The position numbers were made by a program, and so were the translations under genes. A DNA stretch of 64,000 nucleotides from Paraburkholderia antibiotica. Lineage in GTDB: Bacteria; Pseudomonadota; Gammaproteobacteria; Burkholderiales; Burkholderiaceae. The stretch is taken from positions 310,001 through 374,000 of the forward strand of contig NZ_JABBFZ010000004.1 in assembly GCF_012927125.1 (NCBI RefSeq). The letters are read 5' to 3'. Below the pieces are notes generated by a model that had not been told where the DNA came from, made no database searches, and saw only the letters and a program-made list of their open reading frames with translations. Shown piece after piece: positions 24,969-34,592 of this stretch (the first letter of the stretch is position 1; each line of letters opens with the position of its first letter).

Positions 24969-25478
24969 ATGTCCCTGTTGCGCACACTGCTTGGTAGCTT
25001 TCGTTCCGCGCGCTTGCGCCTCTTCGTCCTCGCCGTCGCCACGTTGACGCTCAGCGCCTGCGCGGGCCTCCTCGGCGGCGACCCATTGCGCGTCAGCGTC
25101 GCCGGCATCGAACCGCTGCAAGGCCAGGGGCTCGAAATGCGCTTCAATCTGAAGCTGCGCGTGCAGAATCCGAACGACACCGCCGTCAGCTTCAACGGCA
25201 TCTCGCTCGATCTCGATCTGAACGGCAAGCCGTTCGCGAGCGGCGTCAGCGATCAGAGCGGCACCGTGCCACGCTTCGGCGAAACCATCGTCAGCGTGCC
25301 GCTCACGGTGCCGGCGTTCGCCGCGGTTCGTCAGGCGCTCGCGTTCGCGGGCGCCGCGCAATCCGGGCAGTTTCCGTACACGCTGCACGGCAAGCTCGCG
25401 GGCGGCTTGACCGGCACCACGCGCTTCTCCGATCAGGGCGCGCTGAGCCTGCCGATGTTGGGCACCGCGTCGCAGTGA
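24969..25478 (+). CDS. LEA14/WHy-domain lipoprotein
   Basis: About 169 residues with a lipoprotein signal (basic RSARLRLFVLAVATLTLSAC, lipobox LSAC) and a LEA type-2 / WHy domain: VSVAGIEPLQGQGLEMRFNLKLRVQNPND, then VSFNGISLDLDLNGKPFASG and GETIVSVPLTVP. WHy domains are linked with desiccation and stress protection in plants and bacteria. The protein should be anchored at the inner or outer membrane facing the periplasm. ATG 24969 or a GTG nine bases upstream (24960) could start it; neither has a strong ribosome-binding site. It follows the DUF2917 gene by 85 bp on the same strand. Confidence 0.85.
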   Translation: MSLLRTLLGSFRSARLRLFVLAVATLTLSACAGLLGGDPLRVSVAGIEPLQGQGLEMRFNLKLRVQNPNDTAVSFNGISLDLDLNGKPFASGVSDQSGTVPRFGETIVSVPLTVPAFAAVRQALAFAGAAQSGQFPYTLHGKLAGGLTGTTRFSDQGALSLPMLGTASQ

Positions 25479-25646
25479 TCGCATCGCACGACGACTCGCC
25501 CCACACACTCACCACGCTCGCCACACCCATCACACGCACCAAACAGCCGGACAACAGGCAGGCACCGCAGGCCTATCGCATCGACTCGGCATCGACCCTC
25601 GCGGCGCCCGCCCCTTCAGCGCTTCCGACACACGTCAGCGCACGGT

Positions 25647-26825
25647 TCAGACCACTTCGAACAGCCCCGCCGCGCCCTGACCGCCACCGATGCACATCGT
25701 CACGACGACGTACTTCACGCCGCGCCGCTTGCCTTCGATCAGCGCATGGCCGACCAGTCGCGCGCCCGACACGCCATACGGATGGCCGACCGCGATCGCG
25801 CCGCCGTTCACGTTCAGGCGGTCGTGCGGAATGCCGAGGGTGTCCGCGCAGTACAGCACCTGCACCGCGAACGCTTCGTTCAGCTCCCACAGGCCGATGT
25901 CCTCGACCTTCAGGCCGGCCTTCTTCAGCAGCTTCGGCACCGCGAACACCGGGCCGATGCCCATCTCGTCCGGCTCGCAGCCGGCCACCGCGAAGCCGCG
26001 AAAAATGCCGAGCGGCTGCAGCCCTTCGCGTTCGGCCTGGGTCGCGTTCATCACCACGCACGCCGATGCGCCGTCCGAGAACTGGCTCGCGTTGCCGGCG
26101 GTAATCACGCCACCCGGCAGCGCGGTGCGAATCTTCGCGACGCCTTCGAGCGTCGTGTCGGCGCGAATGCCTTCGTCGCCGCTGACGGTCACTTCCTTCG
26201 TGAAGAGACGCCCGCTCGCCTTGTCGGCGACGCCGGCGAGCACCGTCAGCGGGACGATCTCGTCCTTGAACCTGCCGGCTTCAAGCGCGGCCGCCGCGCG
26301 TTGCTGCGAGCGCACGCCGTATTCGTCCTGGCGATCCTTCGAGATCGAGTAGCGCTTCGCGACGTTCTCGGCCGTCTGCAGCATCGACCAGTAGATTTCC
26401 GGCTTGTGCTGGCTGAGCCAGCCTTCGGCCATCATGTGACGGTTCATCTCGTTCTGCACGCACGAGATCGATTCGACCCCGCCCGCGACGAACACATCGC
26501 CCTCACCGGCGATTACCCGTTGCGCGGCGAGCGCGATCGTCTGCAAGCCCGACGAACAGAAGCGATTCACGGTCATGCCCGGCACGCTGACCGGCAGGCC
26601 CGCGCGCAGCGCGATCTGGCGCGCGATGTTGCCGCCCGTCGCGCCTTCCGGATTCGCGCAGCCCATGATCACGTCCTCGACGCGCGCCGGGTCGATCTTG
26701 GCTCGCTCGACCGCGGCCTGGGTCACGTGGCCGCCCAGCGTCGCGCCATGGGTCAGGTTGAAACCGCCGCGCCACGATTTGGCAAGACCCGTGCGGGCGG
26801 TGGATACGATTACGGCGTCAGTCAT
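25647..26825 (-). CDS. Acetyl-CoA acyltransferase (thiolase)
   Basis: A 392-residue thiolase with the acylated Cys90 in [28 protein letters not shown], the His in [19 protein letters not shown] and the second Cys in [16 protein letters not shown]. It either cleaves 3-ketoacyl-CoA at the end of beta-oxidation or condenses acetyl-CoA. Its place 167 bp after the hydratase/dehydrogenase gene and in line with an acyl-CoA ligase favours degradation. Three 10-bp repeats lie 86-115 bases upstream of the start. The Met start is followed by the standard thiolase N-terminus. Confidence 0.94.
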   Translation of the reverse strand: MTDAVIVSTARTGLAKSWRGGFNLTHGATLGGHVTQAAVERAKIDPARVEDVIMGCANPEGATGGNIARQIALRAGLPVSVPGMTVNRFCSSGLQTIALAAQRVIAGEGDVFVAGGVESISCVQNEMNRHMMAEGWLSQHKPEIYWSMLQTAENVAKRYSISKDRQDEYGVRSQQRAAAALEAGRFKDEIVPLTVLAGVADKASGRLFTKEVTVSGDEGIRADTTLEGVAKIRTALPGGVITAGNASQFSDGASACVVMNATQAEREGLQPLGIFRGFAVAGCEPDEMGIGPVFAVPKLLKKAGLKVEDIGLWELNEAFAVQVLYCADTLGIPHDRLNVNGGAIAVGHPYGVSGARLVGHALIEGKRRGVKYVVVTMCIGGGQGAAGLFEVV

Positions 26826-26910
26826 GCAAGTCTCCTACTTTCTGATGTCGACGGCGGCGCGCCGGCCGGCTGCCGATGCAGCCCGGGCGCGAAGCCGCGC
26901 CGCCTGGGTC

Positions 26911-26940
26911 GTTCGATACGGTTCGATACAGCTCGATGTC
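26911..26940. repeat. Three tandem 10-bp repeats upstream of the thiolase gene
   Basis: GTTCGATACG, GTTCGATACA and GCTCGATGTC follow each other without gap; a weaker fourth (GTTCAGCGCA) comes next. The period is one helical turn, so a regulator could bind one face of the DNA in the thiolase promoter region. Confidence 0.6.
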
Positions 26941-26992
26941 GTTCAGCGCAAGCGGCACGTAGAACCCGCGCCGCTCGCGCCACGTGGCCCGC

Positions 26993-29077
26993 TCAGCCGT
27001 TGAAGCCGCGCCCTTCGCCTGCGAGCTTCGCGATGCTCGGCGCGAGCTTCCACGCGTCGCCGTTCGGCCGCGCCGCATAGCGGCGAATCGCGCGCTCGAC
27101 GTTGTAGAGCCCGACCGTGTCCGCGTACAGCATCGGGCCGCCGCGATGAAGCGGGAAGCCGTAGCCGGTCAGATAGACCATGTCGATGTCCGACGCCTTC
27201 GACGCGATGCCTTCCTCGAGAATCTTCGCGCCTTCGTTGACGAGCGCGAACACCAGACGCTCGACGATTTCCTCGTCGCTGATCTTGCGGCGCTCGGTGT
27301 TCGCTTCCTTCGAGAACTCGCTGATCATGTCGTCGACGATCTTCGACGGATACGCGGTGCGGTCGCCCGCCTTGTAGTCGTACCAGCCGCCGCCGGTCTT
27401 CTGGCCGAAGCGGCCGAGCTCGCACAGACGGTCGGCGATCTTCGAGTAGTGCATGTCCGGATGTTCGAGGTAGCGACGCTTGCGGATCGCCCAGCCGATG
27501 TCGTTGCCGGCCAGATCGCTCATGCGGAACGGGCCCATCGCGAAGCCGAACTTCTCGATCGCGCGATCCACCTGCGCGGGCAGTGCGCCTTCTTCGAGCA
27601 TGAAGAGCGCCTGACGGATGTACTGCTCGATCATCCGGTTGCCGATAAAGCCGTCGCACACGCCCGACACCACGGCGGTCTTTTTGATCTTCTTCGCGAG
27701 CTTCATCACGGTCGCGAGCACGTCTTTCGCGGTCTCCTTGCCGCGCACGACTTCGAGCAGCTTCATCACGTTGGCCGGGCTGAAGAAGTGCATGCCGACC
27801 ACGTCCTGCGGACGCTTCGTGAACGCGGCGATCTTGTCGACGTCGAGCGTCGACGTGTTCGACGCGAGGATCGCGCCGGACTTCGCAACTTCGTCGAGAC
27901 GGCGGAACACCTGTTCCTTCACGCCGAGTTCCTCGAACACCGCTTCGACGATCAGGTCGGCGCTCTTCAGGTCGTCGTAGGAGAGCGTCGGCTTCAGCAG
28001 CGCGAGGCGCTGCTCCATCACTTCGGGCTTCAGCTTGCCCTTCTTGACGGTCGCTTCGTAGTTCTTGCGGATCGTCGCGAGGCCGCGGTCGAGCGCGTCC
28101 TGCTTCATTTCGAGCAGCGTGACCGGAATGCCCGCGTTGATGAAGTTCATCGCGATGCCGCCGCCCATCGTGCCCGCGCCGATCACGGCCACCTGGTTGA
28201 TGTCGCGCACCGGGGTGTCGGACGGCACGTCGGGGATCTTGCTGGCCGCGCGTTCGCCGAAGAACGCGTGACGCAGCGCGCGGCTCTCCGGCGTCTGCAC
28301 GAGCGCGAGAAAGCATTCGCGCTCGAACGCGAGGCCCTTGTCGAAACCGTTCTGCACACCCGCTTCGACCGCGTCGATGCACTTGTGCGGCGCCGGGAAA
28401 TTCTTCGCGATGCCCGTGACGGTATTGCGCGCGAACTGGATGAAGCCGGCCGCGTTCGGATGCTCGATCTTGCGGTCGCGCACCTTCGGATGCGCGCCGG
28501 TTTTCGCACCGACCTTGCGCGCGAATGCGAGCGCCGCGGCGGCGAGATCGCCCTGCACGACTTCGTCGAAGAGGCCCGAATCCGCGAGCTTCTCCGACAG
28601 CACCAGCGCACCGGACACGATCATGTTGAGCGCCGCTTCGAGGCCGATCGCACGCGGCAGACGCTGCGTGCCGCCCGCGCCCGGCAGGATGCCGAGCTTC
28701 ACTTCGGGCAGCGCGATCTGCGCGCCGGCCGCGGCGATGCGGTAGTGCGCGCCGAGCGCGAGTTCGAGACCGCCGCCCATCGCGACGCTGTGAATCGCCG
28801 CGACGACCGGCTTCGTGCTGCCCTCGACGGCCTTGATGACCGTGTGCAGCGTCGGCTCCTGGGTGGCCTTCGGGGTATTGAATTCGGTGATGTCGGCGCC
28901 GCCCGAGAAGGCTTTGCCCGCGCCGGTCAGCACGATGGCCTTCACGGCCGGATCGTTCTGCGCGCGCTCGAGCCCTTCGACGATTCCTGCCCGCGTCGAC
29001 AGGCCGAGGCCATTCACGGGAGGATTGTTCAGCGTGATGACGGCCACGCCGTCATGAGTTGTGTAGTCCACTGCCAT
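26993..29077 (-). CDS. Fused enoyl-CoA hydratase/3-hydroxyacyl-CoA dehydrogenase (FadB/FadJ type)
   Basis: A 694-residue bifunctional enzyme. Residues 1-190 are the crotonase domain: oxyanion loop GAGKAFSGGADI, then MGGGLELALGAHYRIA and LPEVKLGILPGAGGTQRLP with the two catalytic Glu. From about 295 comes the NAD-binding domain (VAVIGAGTMGGGIAMNFI, SNTSTLDVDKIA, the His of HFFSPANVMKLLEVV), then two C-terminal 3HCDH domains (CDGFIGNRM and later HRGGPMLYADTVGL). It hydrates enoyl-CoA and oxidises the hydroxy product. GGAGG upstream of MAVDYTTHDG fixes the start. A consensus-like promoter lies at 29192-29220. The thiolase downstream completes the pair. Confidence 0.94.
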   Translation of the reverse strand: MAVDYTTHDGVAVITLNNPPVNGLGLSTRAGIVEGLERAQNDPAVKAIVLTGAGKAFSGGADITEFNTPKATQEPTLHTVIKAVEGSTKPVVAAIHSVAMGGGLELALGAHYRIAAAGAQIALPEVKLGILPGAGGTQRLPRAIGLEAALNMIVSGALVLSEKLADSGLFDEVVQGDLAAAALAFARKVGAKTGAHPKVRDRKIEHPNAAGFIQFARNTVTGIAKNFPAPHKCIDAVEAGVQNGFDKGLAFERECFLALVQTPESRALRHAFFGERAASKIPDVPSDTPVRDINQVAVIGAGTMGGGIAMNFINAGIPVTLLEMKQDALDRGLATIRKNYEATVKKGKLKPEVMEQRLALLKPTLSYDDLKSADLIVEAVFEELGVKEQVFRRLDEVAKSGAILASNTSTLDVDKIAAFTKRPQDVVGMHFFSPANVMKLLEVVRGKETAKDVLATVMKLAKKIKKTAVVSGVCDGFIGNRMIEQYIRQALFMLEEGALPAQVDRAIEKFGFAMGPFRMSDLAGNDIGWAIRKRRYLEHPDMHYSKIADRLCELGRFGQKTGGGWYDYKAGDRTAYPSKIVDDMISEFSKEANTERRKISDEEIVERLVFALVNEGAKILEEGIASKASDIDMVYLTGYGFPLHRGGPMLYADTVGLYNVERAIRRYAARPNGDAWKLAPSIAKLAGEGRGFNG

Positions 29078-29191
29078 CTGCCTGCCTCCATGCGATCCAT
29101 GCAATGAGGCGGCGCGTGATGCGCCGCCTGTCCGGTTCATCGAGCCTGCTCATTGTCAGGCTTTTCGGGCGACGCTTCCGGGTCAGCAGGC

Positions 29192-29220
29192 AGAATACAC
29201 AAAAAAGCACGCTCGTTCAA
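29192..29220 (-). promoter_or_regulatory. Sigma-70 promoter of the hydratase/dehydrogenase gene
   Basis: On the minus strand TTGAAC (29215-29220), a 17-base spacer with a T6 run, and TATTCT (29192-29197), 115 bases upstream of the start codon. Confidence 0.55.
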
Positions 29221-29285
29221 TTTACTGCCGGGCGGGGTTTCCCCTAGGCGGCCCGGCACGTTGCTGCTCATACCGATGCGTTGCT

Positions 29286-30956
29286 TCAGGCGCTGGGCGT
29301 CAGCGGACAGTTGCGGCTGTCTTCGAGCGCGGACGGCAGCACGTGGTCGCGAAACAGATCGCGCAGCTTCAGCTTCTGCAGCTTGCCGGTCGCGGTGTGC
29401 GGCAACTCGTCGACGAACGCGACGTCGTCGGGAATCCACCATTTGGCGACCTTGCCGTCGTAGAACGCCAGCAGCTCCTCACGCGTCACCTCCTGCCCCG
29501 GGCGCTTCACCACGACCAGCAGCGGTCGCTCGGTCCACTTCGGATGCGCGCACGCGATGCACGCCGCCTCCGCGACCGCCGGATGCGCGATCGCGACGTT
29601 CTCCACGTCGATCGAGCTGATCCATTCGCCGCCCGACTTGATCACGTCCTTCGAGCGGTCGGTGATGTGCAGGAAGCTGTCGGGGTCGATCGTCGCGACG
29701 TCACCGGTCGGGAACCAGCCGTCCGCGAGCGGCGAGTCGTCCTTGCGGAAATACCGGTCGATCACCCACGGTCCGCGCACATGCAGATCGCCGAACGCGA
29801 CGCCGTCCCACGGCAACTCGCGGCCATCCTCGCCGACGATCTTCATGTCCACGCCGTAGATCGTGTGGCCCTGCTTTTCGAGCAGCTTGCGTTGCTCGGC
29901 AAGCGGCCGTTGACTCTGCTCCCACGTCAGTTTCGACAAGGTCCCAAGCGGCGACATCTCCGTCATGCCCCATGCGTGGATCACCTGTACGCCGTACTCG
30001 TCCTCGAAGGTGCGCAGCATCGCCGGCGGACACGCGGAGCCGCCGATCACCGTGCTCTTCAGCGACGAAAACTTCGCGCCGGCCCCGCGCATGTAATTGA
30101 GCAGGCCGAGCCAGACGGTCGGCACGCCGGCCGAATAGGTGACGCGCTCGCTTTCCATCAGCTCGTACAGCGACTTGCCGTCGAGGTCCTTGCCGGGGAA
30201 CACGAGCTTCGCGCCGGTCAGCGGCGCCGCGTGCGGAATGCCCCACGCGTTCACATGGAACATCGGCACGACGGGTAGCACCGAATCGCACGCGGACAGG
30301 CACATCGCGTCGGGCAAGGACGCACCGAACGCGTGCAACACCGTCGAGCGATGCGAATACAGCGCGCCCTTCGGATTGCCCGTCGTGCCGGACGTATAGC
30401 AGAGGTAGGACGCCTGACGCTCGTCGAGCGTGGGCCAGTCATAGTGGCCGTCCTGCGCGTCCATCAGCGTTTCGTAGCACAGCAGCGGGGTTTGCGTCGC
30501 CGGCCGGTGCGCTTCGTCACATAACGCGATCCAGCCGCGCACGCGCGGGCACTGCGGCGCGAGCACGTCGACCAGCGCGGCGAAGGTGGTGTCGAACAAC
30601 ACGTACGCGTCGTCGGCGTGATTGATGATGTAGGCGATCTGATCGGGAAAGAGCCGCGGGTTGATCGTGTGGCACACCGCGCCGAAGCCGGTCGTGCCGT
30701 AGTACGCCTCCAGATGCCGGTAGCCGTTCCATGCGAGCGTCCCGACCCGCTCGCCGGGTTCGACGCCGAGCGCGATGAGTGCCTGCGCGAGCTGCTTCGC
30801 GCGCTTCTCGCAATCGCGGTACGTGTAGCGATGCAGATCGCCTTCGATACGCCGCGATACGATCTCGGTGCCGCCGAAATGCCGTGCGGCATGCGCAAGC
30901 AGCGATGACACGGTGAGTGGCACGTCCATCATCTGGCCCAGCAGCGGCGTCGTCAT
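29286..30956 (-). CDS. Medium/long-chain acyl-CoA ligase (AMP-forming)
   Basis: A 556-residue ANL-superfamily enzyme. Seen: the P-loop [30 protein letters not shown], the A5 motif [13 protein letters not shown], the A7/A8 region [35 protein letters not shown] and the catalytic Lys in [15 protein letters not shown]. It activates fatty acids with ATP and CoA; the overall form resembles AlkK-type medium-chain ligases. GAGGAG lies 11 bases before the ATG. It is first in the leftward beta-oxidation group, divergent from selO with 287 bp between, where three 11-bp repeats are found. Confidence 0.93.
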   Translation of the reverse strand: MTTPLLGQMMDVPLTVSSLLAHAARHFGGTEIVSRRIEGDLHRYTYRDCEKRAKQLAQALIALGVEPGERVGTLAWNGYRHLEAYYGTTGFGAVCHTINPRLFPDQIAYIINHADDAYVLFDTTFAALVDVLAPQCPRVRGWIALCDEAHRPATQTPLLCYETLMDAQDGHYDWPTLDERQASYLCYTSGTTGNPKGALYSHRSTVLHAFGASLPDAMCLSACDSVLPVVPMFHVNAWGIPHAAPLTGAKLVFPGKDLDGKSLYELMESERVTYSAGVPTVWLGLLNYMRGAGAKFSSLKSTVIGGSACPPAMLRTFEDEYGVQVIHAWGMTEMSPLGTLSKLTWEQSQRPLAEQRKLLEKQGHTIYGVDMKIVGEDGRELPWDGVAFGDLHVRGPWVIDRYFRKDDSPLADGWFPTGDVATIDPDSFLHITDRSKDVIKSGGEWISSIDVENVAIAHPAVAEAACIACAHPKWTERPLLVVVKRPGQEVTREELLAFYDGKVAKWWIPDDVAFVDELPHTATGKLQKLKLRDLFRDHVLPSALEDSRNCPLTPSA

Positions 30957-31115
30957 AAAGCGGGGTCTCCTCGGCTTGGTGGTGTGAGTGGGAAGGTGGT
31001 CGGGTTGGACTGGCTATGCGGCGAATAGACAGATAGGCGGGTTGGCGAGCGGGCGATGTGGTCGACAACGCGTGTCGAAACGAATCGACGGATACGCACG
31101 CACGTGGTGCACATC

Positions 31116-31148
31116 ACGGTGAGAACACCGTGAGAACACGGTGAAAAG
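31116..31148. repeat. Three tandem 11-bp repeats in the ligase/selO divergent promoter region
   Basis: ACGGTGAGAAC, ACCGTGAGAAC and ACGGTGAAAAG follow each other directly, 160-192 bases upstream of the acyl-CoA ligase start and 96-128 bases upstream of selO. The helical period suggests an operator array. A TACAAT hexamer for selO is at 31213-31218. Confidence 0.6.
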
Positions 31149-31243
31149 CGCATCGCCTGAGTGACGGCCTGAATAACGAAGCGGCCGACCAGCAGCGCCG
31201 CGGGCGCGGACTTACAATATCGGTTAATCCAGAGGCGCTCAAC

Positions 31244-32800
31244 ATGTCGTTTTCCCCAAGCATTGCAGGGCTATCCGCCGCTTTGACGGATCTTTCCAAC
31301 ACGCTCGCCACGCCCCCGGCCAACGCCTTCGCGCGGCTCGGCGGCACCTTCCTCACCCGCCTGCCCGCCGCGCCGCTCGACGCCCCCTATCTGGTCGGCT
31401 TCTCCGCCGACACCGCCGCGCGGCTCGGACTGCCCGCCGGCATCGAGCGCGAACCAGGCTTTCCCGATCTGTTCTGCGGCAACGCCACGCGCGACTGGCC
31501 GGCCGACGCGCTGCCGTATGCGTCGGTGTACTCGGGGCATCAGTTCGGCGTGTGGGCCGGCCAGCTCGGCGACGGTCGCGCGCTTAGCCTCGGCGAGCTC
31601 GAACACGACGGCGCGCGCTTCGAACTGCAACTGAAGGGCGCGGGCCGCACGCCCTATTCGCGCATGGGCGACGGCCGCGCGGTGCTGCGTTCGTCGATTC
31701 GCGAGTATCTGTGCGCGGAGGCGATGCATCACCTCGGCATTCCGACCACGCGCGCGCTATGCGTGATCGGCTCCGACCAACCGGTGCGGCGCGAGACCAT
31801 CGAAACCGCCGCGGTGGTCACGCGCGTGTCGCCGAGCTTCGTGCGCTTCGGCCACTTCGAGCACTTCTACGCGGCCGATCGCGTCGACGCGTTGCGCGCG
31901 CTCGCCGATCACGTGATCGAGCGCTTCTACCCGCATTGCAAGGAGGCCGACGATCCGTACCTCGCGCTGCTCGCCGAGGCGGTGCAGTCCACCGCCGATC
32001 TGATGGTCGAGTGGCAGGCGGTCGGCTTCTGTCATGGCGTGATGAATACCGACAACATGTCGATCCTCGGCCTGACGATCGACTACGGTCCGTTCGGCTT
32101 CATGGATGCCTTCGACGCCGGCCACATCTGCAACCACTCGGACACGCAAGGCCGTTATGCGTACCGGATGCAGCCGCAGATCGGCTACTGGAATCTGTTC
32201 TGCCTCGCCCAGGGGCTGCTGCCGCTGCTCGGCGAGCAGCACGACGAGAGCGTGCGCGGCGAGCGGGCGGTCGAAGACGCGCAGCGCGTGCTCGCCGGCT
32301 TCAAGGCGCGCTTCGCGCCGGCGCTCGAAAACCGCATGCGCGCCAAGCTCGGCCTCGAACAGCAGCGCGACGGCGACGACGCGCTGGTCAACCGGCTGTT
32401 CGAAGCGATGCACGCGAACCGCGCCGATTTCACGCTGACATTTCGCAATCTCGCGCGCGTGTCGAAACACGATGCGAGCGGCGACGCGCCGGTACGCGAC
32501 CTGTTCCTCGACCGCGCGGCCTTCGACGCATGGGCGAACGACTACCGCGCACGCCTGTCCGAAGAGACCCGCGACGACGCCACGCGCGCCATTGCAATGA
32601 ACCGCGTGAACCCCAAATTCGTGCTTCGTAACCATCTGGCGGAAACCGCGATCCAGCGTGCGAAGGAAAAGGATTTCTCCGAAGTGGAACGGCTCGCCGA
32701 CGTGCTGCGTCGCCCGTTCGACGAACAGCCCGAACACGCCGCGTATGCGGGGCTGCCGCCCGACTGGGCGAGCTCGCTGGAAGTGAGCTGTTCGTCGTGA
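31244..32800 (+). CDS. selO: Protein adenylyltransferase SelO
   Basis: A 518-residue pseudokinase of the SelO/YdiU family that transfers AMP from ATP to Ser/Thr/Tyr of target proteins. Seen: [79 protein letters not shown] and [15 protein letters not shown], which carry the inverted-ATP binding and metal residues. The C-terminal end EVSCSS has Cys at the place where animal SelO has selenocysteine. E. coli SelO acts in oxidative stress and protein glutathionylation. The msrB gene 90 bp downstream fits that role, and this neighbour pair is common in Burkholderiaceae to my recollection. Confidence 0.95.
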   Translation: MSFSPSIAGLSAALTDLSNTLATPPANAFARLGGTFLTRLPAAPLDAPYLVGFSADTAARLGLPAGIEREPGFPDLFCGNATRDWPADALPYASVYSGHQFGVWAGQLGDGRALSLGELEHDGARFELQLKGAGRTPYSRMGDGRAVLRSSIREYLCAEAMHHLGIPTTRALCVIGSDQPVRRETIETAAVVTRVSPSFVRFGHFEHFYAADRVDALRALADHVIERFYPHCKEADDPYLALLAEAVQSTADLMVEWQAVGFCHGVMNTDNMSILGLTIDYGPFGFMDAFDAGHICNHSDTQGRYAYRMQPQIGYWNLFCLAQGLLPLLGEQHDESVRGERAVEDAQRVLAGFKARFAPALENRMRAKLGLEQQRDGDDALVNRLFEAMHANRADFTLTFRNLARVSKHDASGDAPVRDLFLDRAAFDAWANDYRARLSEETRDDATRAIAMNRVNPKFVLRNHLAETAIQRAKEKDFSEVERLADVLRRPFDEQPEHAAYAGLPPDWASSLEVSCSS

Positions 32801-32890
32801 CGCGCTGGGGCGGTCAGAACGCTCCGGCCGCCCCGCCGCCCGCTACCCCGATATCCAATACCGAGACAAACCCGAGACAGGAACCCGACC

Positions 32891-33313
32891 ATGAACAATC
32901 CCGACGATCTCAAGCATGATGCGCCCGTTGTGCAGAAAAGCGATGCCGAATGGCGCGACCAGCTGTCCGACATCGAATATCAGGTGACACGCCACGCGGC
33001 CACCGAGCGGCCGTTCACGGGCCGCTACCACGATCACTGGGAACGCGGCATCTACGACTGCGTCTGTTGCGGCACGCCGCTGTTCGAATCGGACACCAAG
33101 TTCGACGCCGGTTGCGGCTGGCCGAGCTACTTCCGGCCGATCGACGGCGAGGTGATCGCCGAGAAGACCGACCGCTCGCACGGCATGCTACGCATCGAGG
33201 TGCAGTGCAAGAACTGCGGCGCGCATCTGGGTCACGTGTTCGAGGACGGGCCCGCGCCGACCGGTCTTCGTTACTGCATCAATTCGGCTGCGTTACAATT
33301 CGAGCCCAAGTAA
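32891..33313 (+). CDS. msrB: Peptide-methionine (R)-S-oxide reductase
   Basis: A 140-residue MsrB. Zinc ligands are Cys57/Cys60 (DCVCCG) and Cys106/Cys109 (CKNCG). The catalytic Cys129 lies in [13 protein letters not shown] and a resolving-type Cys75 in [11 protein letters not shown]. It reduces R-methionine sulfoxide in proteins with thioredoxin. Length and motifs are complete. It follows selO on the same strand; both serve recovery from oxidation. Confidence 0.97.
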   Translation: MNNPDDLKHDAPVVQKSDAEWRDQLSDIEYQVTRHAATERPFTGRYHDHWERGIYDCVCCGTPLFESDTKFDAGCGWPSYFRPIDGEVIAEKTDRSHGMLRIEVQCKNCGAHLGHVFEDGPAPTGLRYCINSAALQFEPK

Positions 33314-33738
33314 CGCGCGACGCATGCGCGGCGGGCGGGCTCAGGCGGGTTCATGTGCTTCGAGGCTGGCGGCGGGCGGGCTAGCGCGAGTGGCGCGGCG
33401 GTGTCCCGCGGTTGGTTGTTCGATCGGCTCTGCGGTCGGTTCTTCGGACTGCTGTCAGGCCAGCCCTGGCAGATTGAAACCGCGTGAAATCGCGGGGCCT
33501 GGCTGGGACTTGAGCCGGTCTGGGGCATGTCCAGGGCGTGCCTGGGACGTATTTCGAGCCCTTCCATGTCCGTTCGAACATGGACGAGCGCCGGCCGGCC
33601 ATGCAGCACACCGCGCGTGGCACCGCCCGCGAACCGCCACGCAGTTTATGCGGACTATCCGCCCACGGCCTTCGCACTTCGTCCGCTAACTAGCGCCCTT
33701 CACCGTTCGACACACTCTCCGACTTCCCGGCCAGATAA
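33314..33738. other. 425-bp intergenic region
   Basis: It is G+C-rich with several short self-complementary words (for example GCCAGCCCTGGC near 33461 and CCGCG/CGCGG around 33480-33497). No T-run terminator, clear promoter or convincing gene was found; it must hold the yciB promoter. Confidence 0.4.
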
Positions 33739-34269
33739 ATGAAATTCCTGTTCGATCTGTTCCCGATCATCCTGTTCTTCGTCGCCTTCAAGATCTGGGG
33801 CATTTTCACGGCGACGGCAGTGGCGATCGTCGCAACCCTGGTGCAGATCGCGTGGGTGGCGTTCCGCCACCGCAAGGTCGACCCGATGCTGTGGGTGAGC
33901 CTCGGCGTCGTCGTGGTCTTCGGCGGCGCGACGCTCGTGCTGCACAACGACACCTTCATCAAGTGGAAGCCGACCGTGCTGTACTGGGCGTTTTCCGTCG
34001 CGCTGATCGTCTCGCAGCTCGGCTTCAACAAGAACCTGATCGAAGCGATGATGGGCAAGCAGATCACGCTGCCGCACGCGATCTGGGGCAAGCTGAACCT
34101 GATCTGGGCGGTGTTTTTCGTGCTGCTCGGCGTGCTCAATCTGTTCGTCGCCTACCACTTCACGACCGACCAATGGGTCAATTTCAAGCTGTTCGGCGCG
34201 ACCGGCTGCCTGCTCGTCTTCATCGTCGGACAGAGCCTGTGGCTGTCGAAGTACATGAAGGAAGAATGA
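33739..34269 (+). CDS. yciB: Inner-membrane protein YciB (septation protein A family)
   Basis: A 176-residue protein with five membrane helices ([25 protein letters not shown] at the start, then VTLVQIAW-like, [36 protein letters not shown] and a last helix) and the family motif [12 protein letters not shown] and [18 protein letters not shown]. YciB/IspZ is involved in envelope integrity and septation. It is followed one base later by the bolA-type gene and then by a parvulin, so the three form an operon. Confidence 0.95.
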   Translation: MKFLFDLFPIILFFVAFKIWGIFTATAVAIVATLVQIAWVAFRHRKVDPMLWVSLGVVVVFGGATLVLHNDTFIKWKPTVLYWAFSVALIVSQLGFNKNLIEAMMGKQITLPHAIWGKLNLIWAVFFVLLGVLNLFVAYHFTTDQWVNFKLFGATGCLLVFIVGQSLWLSKYMKEE

Positions 34270-34270
34270 G

Positions 34271-34582
34271 ATGAGCGACGTGTTCATGCATGCCACCACC
34301 GCCGAGCGCGCCGCGCTGATCGAGGCGCGCCTTACCGCCGCGCTCGCGCCGGTCGAGTCGATCCGTATCACCGACGACAGCGCGCAGCACGCCGGCCATG
34401 CCGGCGCCGCGGCCGGGGGGCATTTCAGCGTCACGATTGTTGCGGTAGCTTTTGCCGGTAAGCCCCGCGTGGCGCGGCATCGCATGGTGTATGATGCGCT
34501 GGCTGATGCCATGCAGCGTGGCATCCATGCCCTTGCCATCACGGCGTACACGCCCGAAGAATTTGCTTCGTTGCCCCGCTAG
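34271..34582 (+). CDS. BolA-family protein
   Basis: A 103-residue BolA/YrbA-like protein: ALIEARLTAALAPVESIRITDDS, the G-H-F-SVTIVA strand, and GKPRVARHRMVYDALADAMQRGIHALAITAYTPEEF with the conserved His in RHR. BolA proteins pair with monothiol glutaredoxins in Fe-S cluster handling or act as regulators. A run of His/Ala/Gly (HAGHAGAAAGGH) lies in the loop. It begins one base after yciB ends and lies 10 bp before the next gene. Confidence 0.93.
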   Translation: MSDVFMHATTAERAALIEARLTAALAPVESIRITDDSAQHAGHAGAAAGGHFSVTIVAVAFAGKPRVARHRMVYDALADAMQRGIHALAITAYTPEEFASLPR

Positions 34583-34592
34583 GAACTTTTCG

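Noticed and set aside
26984..29107. A 707-codon open frame opposite the hydratase/dehydrogenase gene
   Set aside because: Composition typical of antisense reading in high-GC coding DNA and no motifs; the minus-strand gene has all domains.
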